Shown: positions 56,701-64,000 of the stretch, piece by piece
Numbering within the stretch: position 1 is the first letter of the stretch
Layout of the letters: each line of letters starts with the position of its first letter
Assembly: GCA_949299545.1 (NCBI GenBank)
Contig: CASGAM010000026.1
Span: forward strand, 62,001-126,000
Direction of reading: 5' to 3'
Length of the DNA stretch: 64,000 bases
Source: an uncultured Prevotellaceae bacterium
Lineage (GTDB): Bacteria > Bacteroidota > Bacteroidia > Bacteroidales > Bacteroidaceae
Notes under the pieces: generated by a model
The model's input: only the letters and a program-made list of their open reading frames with translations
Told to the model about the DNA's origin: nothing
Databases searched by the model: none
Made by a program: the position numbers and the translations under genes

Positions 56701-59453
56701 ACCGTCGTCTGCGTATGGCATGGAGCAGTTTCCGTGACCGCCTGAAACCCGGTGAAGAAGAAACCTGGTCATTGCGAATCCTTTTGCCCGACGGACGTCC
56801 TGCACCGGCTCAACTGATGGCGACTCTGTATGATGCTTCGCTTGAGCAGTTTGCTGCTCATGACTGGTTCCTTTCTTTCGACCGTCCTGCAACGTTGCCA
56901 TTTTACAGTCTTGTTACGACGGCTGCTCAGACGCGGCGTTTGATATATCAGCCACCGGTTCAGAAGAAGACTGTTTATACCTGGGAGTTTGATCACTTTG
57001 ACAAACAATTGTATCCGTTGACGTCGAGAGTCGAACTGTATGGCCGTATAAGTGGGCTGTCGCTGAATGGGTTATATGTGTTGCGTAGCCCGAAGACTGT
57101 TGCTGCCGGAGCCGATATGGCTGTTAAAGAAGAGTCTGTCCGGGAAAATGAGACGTTGGTGACAGAGGAAACGGTAAAACCGGTGGTCGGGTTACGTGAA
57201 AACTTTAATGAGACGGCATTTTTCTATCCGGCATTGAGCGCCGACAAGGACGGTTATGTGAAGATGACCTTTACCTTGCCGGAAAGTCTGACTTCGTGGA
57301 ACTTTATCGGGCTGGCGCATACGGCGGACATGATGAGCGGGACACTGAGAGACGAAATAACGGCGCATAAAGATGTCATGGTGCAACTTGGGCTGCCGCG
57401 TTTCGTACGCAAGGGTGACCATGCCGGATTGACTGCTACGCTCTTTAACCGAAGCGACCGACGTTTGAAGACACGAGTGACGATGGAAGTTTTTAATCCC
57501 GTAACGGAAAAAGTGTTATGGAAAGAAAGTTGCAGAATGCGGATTGAAGCGCAGGAGGATAGTGTCATTGCCTTTAATTATGTCGCTGATGATGAAACTG
57601 CGTTGCTGGCGTGCAGAGTCGTGGCCGAGGCCGGAGACTTTACCGATGGCGAGCAGCGTTATTTGCCGGTGTTGGAGGACAAAGTGTGGGTGACGGAGAC
57701 CTTGCTGTTTGATGTCGACAAGGCTGGTGAGATGACTGTTGATGCCGGCCGTCTGTTCCAAAACAACAACCCGGAGGCCGGTGACAGACGCTTGACAGTG
57801 GAATATGCCGGCAATCCGTTATGGTACGCCGTACAGGCAATGCCGTCTTTGCTCCGGCCGGCTACAGAGAGTGCGCTTGACCTGGCGGCAGCCTATTATG
57901 CGACGACCGTGGTCGGTAAACTGTCCGCAGCTTATCCCGAAATGAAAGCGACATTGGGACAATGGACGGCGGCTGGAAACGAAGAAGGACTTGGTGTGTC
58001 GGCCGATAAAGAAGACTTGACGGGACTGCTGATGGAAGAAACGCCGTGGGCTGTCGAGGCGGAGAACGAAAGACAGCAGATTGCCGGATTGGGCGAGCTG
58101 TTCGACAGTAACCGTTTGTCGGCAAAGACAGAAGACATTTGCAGCCGTCTGGCACACTTGCAATATGCTGATGGTTCCTTCAGTTGGTTTAATGGTATGA
58201 AAGGCAGTCTTGGCATGACGTTGCGCGTTGCCGAATGGTTGGCACGCGCCGGAGCGTTAGAGAATGGAAACGCTACCTGCGGGCAGGTGGATCTGGAGAA
58301 GATGATGCGTTATATCGCAGGGCATGTTCAGGGTGCCGTGAAGCGGGAACGCGAACAAGAATATAAAGATAATGGTGCGGCGTGGTTGTCCTGTATGTAT
58401 ATCTTTGGATGCAGTCATGAGAGCTATTCAAATCTTGTCAATGCTGCCGACCTGCGTTATATGCTGGAGCGCATCGAGGCCGGTTGTGACCGGATGAGCC
58501 AGCCCGACAGGGCGCGTGCCGCATGGATCCTGTTTAAGAACGGAAAGCGACAAAAAGCCGGTGAGTTGGTGGCTGCCTTGCGCGAACATCTCGTTGCTTC
58601 GACGGAAGGGCTGCACCTTGAATATCCGTCGGGAGGTCGCTATTCTTCAGATGAAAAGATTGCACGGCATGTACAACTGATGGAGACTTTTGCGGCGACC
58701 GATGCAGATGCTGAAACGATGCAGGCGCTTGCCAAATGGCTTCTTTCGCAAAAGCGGGTACAGGCATGGCCTACATCTGCAGCAACGGCGGAGGCTGTAT
58801 TTGCCATGTTGTCAGTCCGGGGCGAGGCGCTTGATGCCAAACCGCAGGATGAAATCTGGGTGACGGACAGCAAAGGTAACGAGGTTTGTGCATTGAAGAC
58901 TTCCGACAGTAAATTAGCCGGTCTCGGTTATGTGAAAGCCGTAACGGAAAGCGAACCGGAACTGAAAAACGGAGTGTCTGCCATCCATGTCAGCCATAAA
59001 ACGGATGGTGTGCAGGCATGGGGAGCCGCTTATGCTCAGTTTACGTTGCCAATAGCATCAGTGGAAGAACAGGCTTCGGGAATGCAGGTGCGTTGCGAGT
59101 GGCCTCAGGAAAACTGCCGGGTTGGCGACCGTATTACCGCACATATCGTGATAACGGCTGATCGTGATTATGACTATGTCAGCCTGAAGCTCGGCCGTGC
59201 GGCGTGCATGGAACCGGTGGATGCCCTTTCCGGCTATCGTTATCGGAACGGCTTGGGTTATTACCAGGCAGTGGGGGATGCGTCCACGACTTTGTACCTC
59301 GATATCCTGCCGAAGGGAACATACGTTCTCGAGGTAGAATATTATGTGGAAAGGCCGGGTGAGTATCAGTGCGGAATCTCTACACTGACTTGTGTTTATG
59401 CACCTGAATTTACGGCCCGGTCATCAGCGCAGGAAATTGTCGTTGAACCATGA
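53772..59453 (+). CDS. Alpha-2-macroglobulin-family protein without thioester
   Basis: 1893 residues, secreted (signal peptide cleaved near ALMA-DS; Cys18 could alternatively be a lipidation site). The N-terminal 300 residues are helical repeats, then macroglobulin-like beta domains (RLYTDRAIYRPGQTVYVGG at about 560, the MG hallmark), the A2M bait/MG domain with ETAFFYPALSADKDGYVKMTFTLPESLTSWNF (about 1145) and a thioester-domain-like alpha barrel (about 1340-1680). The CxEQ thioester is missing; at its place stands LLRPATESALDLA (about 1361). Bacterial members are thought to trap attacking proteases in the periplasm. Overlaps the next gene by four bases (ATGA). Confidence 0.92.
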   Translation: MKIFRTIAFLFVMVFMACPALMADSYEKLWKQAKELNEKNLTRSAYDVALKIYEKAVADNEKGQMLASLLYSYSLQQIIVPDSFCVNVPKIERLKENADDPVFQAVCASVLAYLYADKTHNVSNMSTGRKAHPDSLREWSREQYREAVLENASLSMAHPELLRQTKAADYLPLVVEGKDADLFNGDLLNVILRQAISSVNVWIWDGLERQLQEWYGSALDIYRQAGMREAELMLMLDSVDAVSSEDSYARWLVDESSLTLKERERRVLESPRCRAYFYLLSRFSDLPQSVKVYEQMLRLTDVTQGRKMKWAQEACARYASSPYLLQIRNWMADAVSPKITWTLQQQRLFYPSRKVAAALQHRNVPSAEIIWYELPEDVDVDAVEDMDRAQALSYFKKKGRRVKSQYLTWPSAPDYELVDDTVYIETPDIGYYGVVMIPAGVTKTEDMLYSTVAVSRLKLVAGAHSFGDLYYRVVDAESGRPVEGAHLQLFVYDKGVKKYIGHHTADRMGTVHVSMKDGMKETNNRCYATVTDGEKDRYLTPLSVWIPAQQKEVADYEETRLYTDRAIYRPGQTVYVGGILSRRTGDSDCAIADRTVTLRLLDANGKVVTERQAVTDEMGTLNQSFVIPASGLPGFYSVRTGNNAGAVSFRVDNYRRPTFELVVDAVEKTYSLGDTVVLTGSVKTYTGVPVKQARITAEGTLRAWWRMVPDEYTAMRLDTVFTDEAGRFSLPVVMPDLGAERMPLGLYYRCNVNATDQAGETHDAVCIVPLGKQRMTVNIDAPTMWERHSGNTFTTTVQVDGGTFRKDAVTLRYSLYRILAPKTSMPVYKDEAIKEGQPVSLKVPDDLTSGKYELRVCAISDGDTAFAVHPFVYFDLNAAKPVSDTAFWYYSTGDTLRGDRPLKVQVGSSMDTVFLYYMLFTKDRVLQDTMYCFSDSLLTFNFEPQEAYGDGAMACFMFVKDDCLYQRNQPLVVEQPDRRLRMAWSSFRDRLKPGEEETWSLRILLPDGRPAPAQLMATLYDASLEQFAAHDWFLSFDRPATLPFYSLVTTAAQTRRLIYQPPVQKKTVYTWEFDHFDKQLYPLTSRVELYGRISGLSLNGLYVLRSPKTVAAGADMAVKEESVRENETLVTEETVKPVVGLRENFNETAFFYPALSADKDGYVKMTFTLPESLTSWNFIGLAHTADMMSGTLRDEITAHKDVMVQLGLPRFVRKGDHAGLTATLFNRSDRRLKTRVTMEVFNPVTEKVLWKESCRMRIEAQEDSVIAFNYVADDETALLACRVVAEAGDFTDGEQRYLPVLEDKVWVTETLLFDVDKAGEMTVDAGRLFQNNNPEAGDRRLTVEYAGNPLWYAVQAMPSLLRPATESALDLAAAYYATTVVGKLSAAYPEMKATLGQWTAAGNEEGLGVSADKEDLTGLLMEETPWAVEAENERQQIAGLGELFDSNRLSAKTEDICSRLAHLQYADGSFSWFNGMKGSLGMTLRVAEWLARAGALENGNATCGQVDLEKMMRYIAGHVQGAVKREREQEYKDNGAAWLSCMYIFGCSHESYSNLVNAADLRYMLERIEAGCDRMSQPDRARAAWILFKNGKRQKAGELVAALREHLVASTEGLHLEYPSGGRYSSDEKIARHVQLMETFAATDADAETMQALAKWLLSQKRVQAWPTSAATAEAVFAMLSVRGEALDAKPQDEIWVTDSKGNEVCALKTSDSKLAGLGYVKAVTESEPELKNGVSAIHVSHKTDGVQAWGAAYAQFTLPIASVEEQASGMQVRCEWPQENCRVGDRITAHIVITADRDYDYVSLKLGRAACMEPVDALSGYRYRNGLGYYQAVGDASTTLYLDILPKGTYVLEVEYYVERPGEYQCGISTLTCVYAPEFTARSSAQEIVVEP

Positions 59454-60517
59454 GAAAGGGTGTGGTGGCGATATTGGGCTTCGTTTGGTATGCGATGGAA
59501 GCCGGTGCGCAAACAGCTGTATTGCTCAAGCAGGTGGCGTTAGATAAGTGGCAGGTACCATCGGGTAATTACAGCGGAATCACGCATGTGGACGGATTGT
59601 GTTATGCGTTGGTTGATGATAAGGCAACGTATGATGTTTTTTTCACATTGGAAATAGCGCAGGATTCGGTGACAGGGGCTGTTCTGAAAGTAGAAAACCG
59701 GCAGGTTAGGGCGGATACGGCCGTTGCCATCGGGAGGCGTGATGCCGAGGGAATTGCCTTTTATTCGGCGGACTCTACGCTCTGGATTTCAGGAGAGAAT
59801 GATCAGCGCATTATCGCTCATGACCTTTCGGGACGACGGACGGGGCACGAGTTGAATATCCCTAAGGATTTCGGCATCACAGCCATCCGTCCCAACTATG
59901 GTTTTGAGGCCTTGGCATACGATCGGTACCGTCAGGTTTTTTGGACAATAACGGAGAATGTCTTGCGGACTGACGGTGAATTGATTGTTCCGGGTATTGC
60001 AGAATTGCAGCCGTTGCAGCTGCTTGCTTTTTCTCCGGATGGGAGATTAAAAGACAGCTTTGTATACTATACAGACAAACCGCAGACGCGGCGGCAGGGA
60101 AGAGCGTATGCTTTCGGTCCCGTGGCTTTGTGTGTGTTGGATGACGGCAATCTGCTGATAATGGAACGTGAATTTGATGTGAAGAAGCGGTATTTGCGGA
60201 GCAGGGTATATAACAAGATTTTTCGTTTGAAGGTAGATGAGGCAGAGTCGGTTGGCCGTTTGTCATCGCTGCGTAAGTTGTCTGATATTTCACCGGTAGG
60301 GAAGGAATTGTTGGCGGAATGGTCAACGAGTTTGAGGCTGTTCAGGCCAGGAATTGCCAATTATGAAGGGATGTGTCAGGGTATGACCTGCTCGGACGGT
60401 AGTCGTACGTTGCTGTTGGTAAGCGATGCGCAAGGGGGCGTCGGTAACAGATTTTGCCGTTTAAAAGATTGGATACGTGTCATTTTGTTACCGTCTGAAC
60501 ACTTAAGCGAGGAATGA
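59450..60517 (+). CDS. Esterase-like activity of phytase family protein
   Basis: 355 residues with a signal peptide (cleavage after GAQ near residue 21). It fits the phytase-like family PF13449: SGITHVDGLCYALVDD, DAEGIAFYS, RPNYGFEALAYDR and LLIMEREFDVKKRYLR, a beta-propeller-type secreted domain found in many Bacteroidota, with no confirmed substrate. It starts inside the stop of the A2M gene (ATGA), so expression is coupled and the two exported proteins may act in one process. Confidence 0.85.
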   Translation: MRKGVVAILGFVWYAMEAGAQTAVLLKQVALDKWQVPSGNYSGITHVDGLCYALVDDKATYDVFFTLEIAQDSVTGAVLKVENRQVRADTAVAIGRRDAEGIAFYSADSTLWISGENDQRIIAHDLSGRRTGHELNIPKDFGITAIRPNYGFEALAYDRYRQVFWTITENVLRTDGELIVPGIAELQPLQLLAFSPDGRLKDSFVYYTDKPQTRRQGRAYAFGPVALCVLDDGNLLIMEREFDVKKRYLRSRVYNKIFRLKVDEAESVGRLSSLRKLSDISPVGKELLAEWSTSLRLFRPGIANYEGMCQGMTCSDGSRTLLLVSDAQGGVGNRFCRLKDWIRVILLPSEHLSEE

Positions 60518-60521
60518 AGCT

Positions 60522-60529
60522 TATTTTTG
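60522..60529 (+). promoter_or_regulatory. Candidate -7 element for the DUF4837 gene
   Basis: TATTTTTG, exact TAnnTTTG, 31 bases before the ATG. The -33 box is unclear. Confidence 0.45.
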
Positions 60530-60560
60530 TAGAATTGTTAAAATCTAAATGTAGAATATA

Positions 60561-61538
60561 ATGAGAAAAACGCTGTTATGTTTGTTTATACTGGTGGTCG
60601 TATTAGCCTGCCAGCCAGAAAAGAAATCAAATGTAAAGGTTGCTTCCAAAGGTTTGCCTTATGAATTATTAGTTGTTGTCGAGGATGATGTTTGGAACAG
60701 TCGTGCAGGTGACTCTTTGAGAGCGGTTGTCAAAGCCAGCATGGCGGGCTTGCCGCAGAATGAACCGCTGTTCAGGCTGATACGAGTGACGCCGGCAAAT
60801 TATACCCGCACGTATGTCACGCTGCGGAATATCTTGTTTGTGAAGACAGATGCGGAAAAACCTGAAGTTGGTATCGCACGCGACGCGGAAGCGGTGCCGC
60901 AGGTATGTATCAGCATTGATGCCCCGGATATTAATACCTTGGCGGAACTCATCAGTCAGCAGAAGAATTTTATAGTTTCGCAGTTTGTCGATTTGGAACT
61001 TTCGCAAGAGGTAGCACGTTTGAAGAGTCATTATAACAAGGACGTGAATGTGGCCTCAAAAGAGATATTCGGCAAAGGCGTTCATGTACCAACAGACCTT
61101 GCGGCCATCAAGAAACGTGAGGACTTTCTATGGGCGTCGACAAACCGTGTGGATAAAGACATGAACTATGTTTGCTATACATTTCCGTTGGAGATTGGCA
61201 AGAATATGTTGTCTGACTACTGGGTGGAAAAGCGTGACTCGGTAATGAAGCGTAATATTCCGGGCTCGAGACCTGAGCAGTGGATGGCGACGAGCGAACT
61301 CGACGGACACCCGCTTGTGCATTTTCGGGAACTGGAACTCTCCGGCCGAGAAGTGTACGAGATGCGTGGACTTTGGGAGTTGCATAATGGCGGTATCGGC
61401 GGACCTTTTGTCGCGCTGGCTTATCCTGATACCGTGGCCGGTAAGGTGCTGGTGGCCGAGGGTTTTATTTATTCCCCACGGACGGACAAACGTGAACTTG
61501 TCCGGAGGATGGAGGCTGCGTTACGCACGTTGGAATGA
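60561..61538 (+). CDS. DUF4837 family lipoprotein
   Basis: 325 residues. Lipobox VVLAC gives a lipidated Cys17. The rest is a soluble alpha/beta protein of the Bacteroidota-specific family DUF4837: GLPYELLVVVEDDVWNS, NILFVKTD and RGLWELHNGGIGGPFV, which are the parts that I recognise. No function is known. It is 43 bases from the phytase-like gene and may be read from its own promoter. Convergent with the GH43 gene on the other strand. Confidence 0.85.
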   Translation: MRKTLLCLFILVVVLACQPEKKSNVKVASKGLPYELLVVVEDDVWNSRAGDSLRAVVKASMAGLPQNEPLFRLIRVTPANYTRTYVTLRNILFVKTDAEKPEVGIARDAEAVPQVCISIDAPDINTLAELISQQKNFIVSQFVDLELSQEVARLKSHYNKDVNVASKEIFGKGVHVPTDLAAIKKREDFLWASTNRVDKDMNYVCYTFPLEIGKNMLSDYWVEKRDSVMKRNIPGSRPEQWMATSELDGHPLVHFRELELSGREVYEMRGLWELHNGGIGGPFVALAYPDTVAGKVLVAEGFIYSPRTDKRELVRRMEAALRTLE

Positions 61539-61652
61539 TATGCGTATGAGAATACAGCTTTCAACTGGGCAAAAGCAGCGGTCGTGTTTGCCAATACCAA
61601 ACTGGCTTTCTCAGAAACTTTTTATTCTTGCGCTGAGCCATATATCGGCAGA

Positions 61653-63011
61653 CTATTTCTGTGATTGAAACATCCAATAGTCGAAATACATCAGTCTGCC
61701 GGGTTTCTTACCTTTGCAAATGAAGTATAGGTCGTGTACACCGCTCACTTTAGCTACGTCTGAAGACACTAATGCCCAGCGGTTGTCACCTCCCGTCATA
61801 GGCACATTTACGGTCGTTAGCAAGTTACCTTGCAGACTATCCAGACGGACTTCCAGTGTGACGCCTCCATTGTGTGTAGTTCCTAAACGGGCCGTAAATT
61901 TCGATGCCCCTTCCTTGCGGAAGTCGACGTCTTTCACCTTAATATAAGCTCCGTCTTTCATGGCATTCACAAATACGCCTACTTCCTTGTTTTGACTCGC
62001 CTTCATTCCTTCCGAGAAAGCCATTGTTTCGGCTTCGGTCTTCCGATACGGGTTTAAGGTTTCAAGTCCCTTTTCTATTCCCGCTGTCATTTTCATAGGT
62101 ACCAGTGTGCCGTCTTTGTTGAATTCAGCTTTTTGCACACAAACAGAACGGGTAAAGCCTCCACCGCCAGGTAATGCGCCGTTGTGGTAGAACAAATAGG
62201 TAGAACCTTTGTAGTCAACAATACCTGGGTGGTTGGTAAAGCTACCTCCTTCTGTTGGCATCAATGTTCCAGCATATTTCCACGGTCCGACAGGGCTTTT
62301 ACTAATTGAATAACCTAAATGTTCGGGGATGGGGCCTCCTGCCCAAAGCAGATAATACCAATCGTTATGCTTGTACAGCCATGGACCTTCTTCATATAAT
62401 GTGGGACGTTCGGCTACGTTTCCTTCGCGCTTGCCGAAGGACTCCTCTGTCATTGGTACCCTAACAATATCACCCGAATATGAAATCATATCTTCGTTCA
62501 GTTTCACATAGTAGCAGAACGGGTTTCCCCAATATAAATAGGCTTGCCCGTCATCATCGATCATTACTGTAGGGTCAATATCTCCTTTTCCACTGCTAAC
62601 CAGAGGCTTTCCTAGTGCATCATAGAAAGGACCATACGGACTGTCTGCAACAGCAACCCCGATGGCGCCTCCTCCTTTGTTCATTGTCACAGGAACGTAA
62701 GCATAGAACCTTCCGTTACGTTCAACACATTGCATGGCCCATGCATCTCCCTTAGCCCAGTTGAAAGTTTTGTATGAAAGTACTGCTCCGTGATCGGTCC
62801 AGTTTACCATGTCTGTGGTGGTGTATAACTTCCAGTCGTTCATTACAAACCATGTGGAAGCATCCTCGTCATGGCTGGTATAAAGATACAGCGTACCGTT
62901 GTATACCATTGGTGCCGGATCTGCAGTGTAGTGCGTTTGTACAATTGGATTTTGTGCAAAAGTCTGTACTGTTAGCAAACCGATGGATAAAAACAAAAAT
63001 CCTTTTTTCAT
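61653..63011 (-). CDS. GH43 family glycosidase with C-terminal CBM6-like domain
   Basis: 452 residues, signal peptide ending FAQ (residue 20). Five-bladed propeller with the GH43 triad: base Asp31 (YTADPAPMV), Asp146 ([10 protein letters not shown]) and acid Glu208 (YEEGPWLYK). The last 125 residues are a CBM6-like jelly roll ([40 protein letters not shown]), as in arabinofuranosidases and xylosidases of the arabinan/xylan-degrading subfamilies. Not linked in position to the xylan genes at the left end, 50 kb away. It is followed on the same strand by no gene in the window; the flavodoxin gene lies upstream. Confidence 0.92.
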   Translation of the reverse strand: MKKGFLFLSIGLLTVQTFAQNPIVQTHYTADPAPMVYNGTLYLYTSHDEDASTWFVMNDWKLYTTTDMVNWTDHGAVLSYKTFNWAKGDAWAMQCVERNGRFYAYVPVTMNKGGGAIGVAVADSPYGPFYDALGKPLVSSGKGDIDPTVMIDDDGQAYLYWGNPFCYYVKLNEDMISYSGDIVRVPMTEESFGKREGNVAERPTLYEEGPWLYKHNDWYYLLWAGGPIPEHLGYSISKSPVGPWKYAGTLMPTEGGSFTNHPGIVDYKGSTYLFYHNGALPGGGGFTRSVCVQKAEFNKDGTLVPMKMTAGIEKGLETLNPYRKTEAETMAFSEGMKASQNKEVGVFVNAMKDGAYIKVKDVDFRKEGASKFTARLGTTHNGGVTLEVRLDSLQGNLLTTVNVPMTGGDNRWALVSSDVAKVSGVHDLYFICKGKKPGRLMYFDYWMFQSQK

Positions 63012-63231
63012 GGTAACTTAATGGATAATAAAAGGTTTAACATGTGAGTTCGCTCTATGCCGATTCAGGGATATGGAGAATATATAGGTTGGCTGAATAT
63101 TTTTTTAATAATGAATACTACTATTGAATGAATGACGTTTAGTCACTTAGCTAGCTTACTTATATCGCAATTAAGACATAGGAAAAGAGTCGTGGCGGCT
63201 TGCCATATAACGGATTACATGTAATAATGTA
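63012..63231. other. Gap between the flavodoxin and GH43 genes
   Basis: 220 A/T-rich bases. No clear promoter or terminator could be assigned, and no gene is seen. Confidence 0.4.
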
Positions 63232-64000
63232 TTATCTCACGACTTTCGTGAATTCAGGTTTTGTATTGGGATTTTTACTTTCTTTGACGTAGATAACGGC
63301 ATCTACGTCGTTGCCTTTACTGTCTTTGCTTCTTGCTGTGAAACGATAGTCGGTTCCGTTAACCGTAGTGCGTTTGCCAACGCTTACAGGAGTTCCGAGC
63401 GGATATGTGTAGTTGGCACAGGCTGCGTTAAAGATCGCTATGTCATTTTCGGTTACAGGTTGTTGGGCAGAATACTCGGGCAGTATATCCACTTGACCTT
63501 CAATATAACCGTTTTCTTTGAGGAAGTATTCAACTTCTGCTTCAGACTTGTTTATGCGGGCGTTTCGGATTCCGAAACCTGGTAATATTTCGGCTTTTGG
63601 GAGTGCTTTTTTCAGTGCTTCCATGCTGGCCTCAAGTCCACCGCTTCCGAAGGTACAGAACGGAATGATTTTTTTGCCGTCGAAGCATACTTTTTCTAAT
63701 AATGAGGCGATTGGCGGTGCGTATGTGCCGAACCAGATAGGATAACCGAGGTATATTGTATCGTATGCTGTGATGTCAATACCTGATTCTTTCAGAACTG
63801 GGCGTTCGTTGTTGGCCATTTCATTCTGGCAACGTTCAATAGTTTCTTGATAACTGCCGTCATAAGGTTGTGTGATGTCAATGCGAAACGTGTCGGCTTC
63901 AATTATATTTGCTATTTCTTGAGCGACTTTTTGAGTTGCTCCTGTTTGCGAATAGTATATCACTATGCTTTTATTTGGTACGTCGCCTGTTTCATTTTTC
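63232..64000 (-). CDS. Flavodoxin family protein (5' end outside window)
   Basis: Partial: the frame is open to the window end (reading NETGDVPNKSIV before IYYSQTG), so the start lies beyond 64000. The FMN phosphate loop is YYSQTGATQKVA; the flavin contacts are YLGYPIWFGTYAPP and TFGSGGLEASM. About 256 residues are visible, so the protein is longer than a 150-170-residue flavodoxin: a C-terminal extension (DIAIFNAACANYTYPLG...VIYVKESK) of unknown role is present. Related Bacteroidota flavodoxins are often exported lipoproteins, which cannot be checked here. Electron carrier or NAD(P)H-linked reductase partner. Confidence 0.85.
   Translation of the reverse strand, partial: KNETGDVPNKSIVIYYSQTGATQKVAQEIANIIEADTFRIDITQPYDGSYQETIERCQNEMANNERPVLKESGIDITAYDTIYLGYPIWFGTYAPPIASLLEKVCFDGKKIIPFCTFGSGGLEASMEALKKALPKAEILPGFGIRNARINKSEAEVEYFLKENGYIEGQVDILPEYSAQQPVTENDIAIFNAACANYTYPLGTPVSVGKRTTVNGTDYRFTARSKDSKGNDVDAVIYVKESKNPNTKPEFTKVVR

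Overview
The window looks like chromosomal DNA of a member of the Bacteroidales (phylum Bacteroidota). The signs are the Bacteroidota promoter pattern TTTG-N19-20-TAnnTTTG in front of many genes, mostly absent Shine-Dalgarno sequences, large secreted glycoside hydrolases, lipoproteins with DUF4837, DUF3467 and DUF3316 domains, a PorT-like barrel, zinc-free versions of S14 and L36, and a dimeric-type glycyl-tRNA synthetase. I cannot fix the genus from the sequence alone.

Region 1 (1-11.7 kb, + strand) is the end of a polysaccharide utilisation locus aimed at a decorated xylan: a GH51 arabinofuranosidase (cut by the window start), a GH95 exo-enzyme, a very large multidomain GH98 endo-enzyme and a GH43 enzyme, all with secretion signals where the N-terminus is visible. 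GH98 plus GH95 plus GH43/GH51 is the combination known from complex arabinoxylan loci of Bacteroides. No SusC/SusD pair or regulator is in the window, so the transport part must lie to the left. Two gene-free stretches here hold a palindromic repeat and a possible minus-strand transcript.

Region 2 (11.9-31.6 kb, + strand) starts with an OmpA-type lipoprotein and a DUF3467 gene, then one uninterrupted ribosomal supercluster: rpsL-rpsG-fusA, the S10 block, the spc block with secY-map-infA-rpmJ, and the alpha block ending in rpoA-rplQ. There is no tuf after fusA, no adk next to secY, and rpoBC is not upstream of rpsL. Hairpins in the fusA-rpsJ and rpsK-rpsD gaps are candidates for autogenous control.

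Region 3 (31.6-53.6 kb) is mixed housekeeping: tRNA-Leu(UAG), a minus-strand topoisomerase IV subunit A / DUF3316 / S41 peptidase operon, glycyl-tRNA synthetase with an FKBP-like lipoprotein, aspartate-semialdehyde dehydrogenase, a cation/proton antiporter, then tcdA, an ABC ATPase, cvfB, and a Fur-family regulator paired with a QueD-like protein that has lost the catalytic cysteine. A CotH-type surface protein, ribosomal protein L19, a 5'-nucleotidase split over two genes, a PorT-like barrel and a small 2[4Fe-4S] ferredoxin follow.

Region 4 (53.7-64 kb) holds a 1893-residue alpha-2-macroglobulin-like protein without a thioester motif, a phytase-like/esterase-like secreted protein, a DUF4837 lipoprotein, and on the minus strand a second GH43 enzyme and a flavodoxin cut by the window end.

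Across the window, three related palindromic elements (two of 94 bp about 90% identical, one diverged) sit in three separate intergenic gaps; they are the clearest structure not explained by genes.
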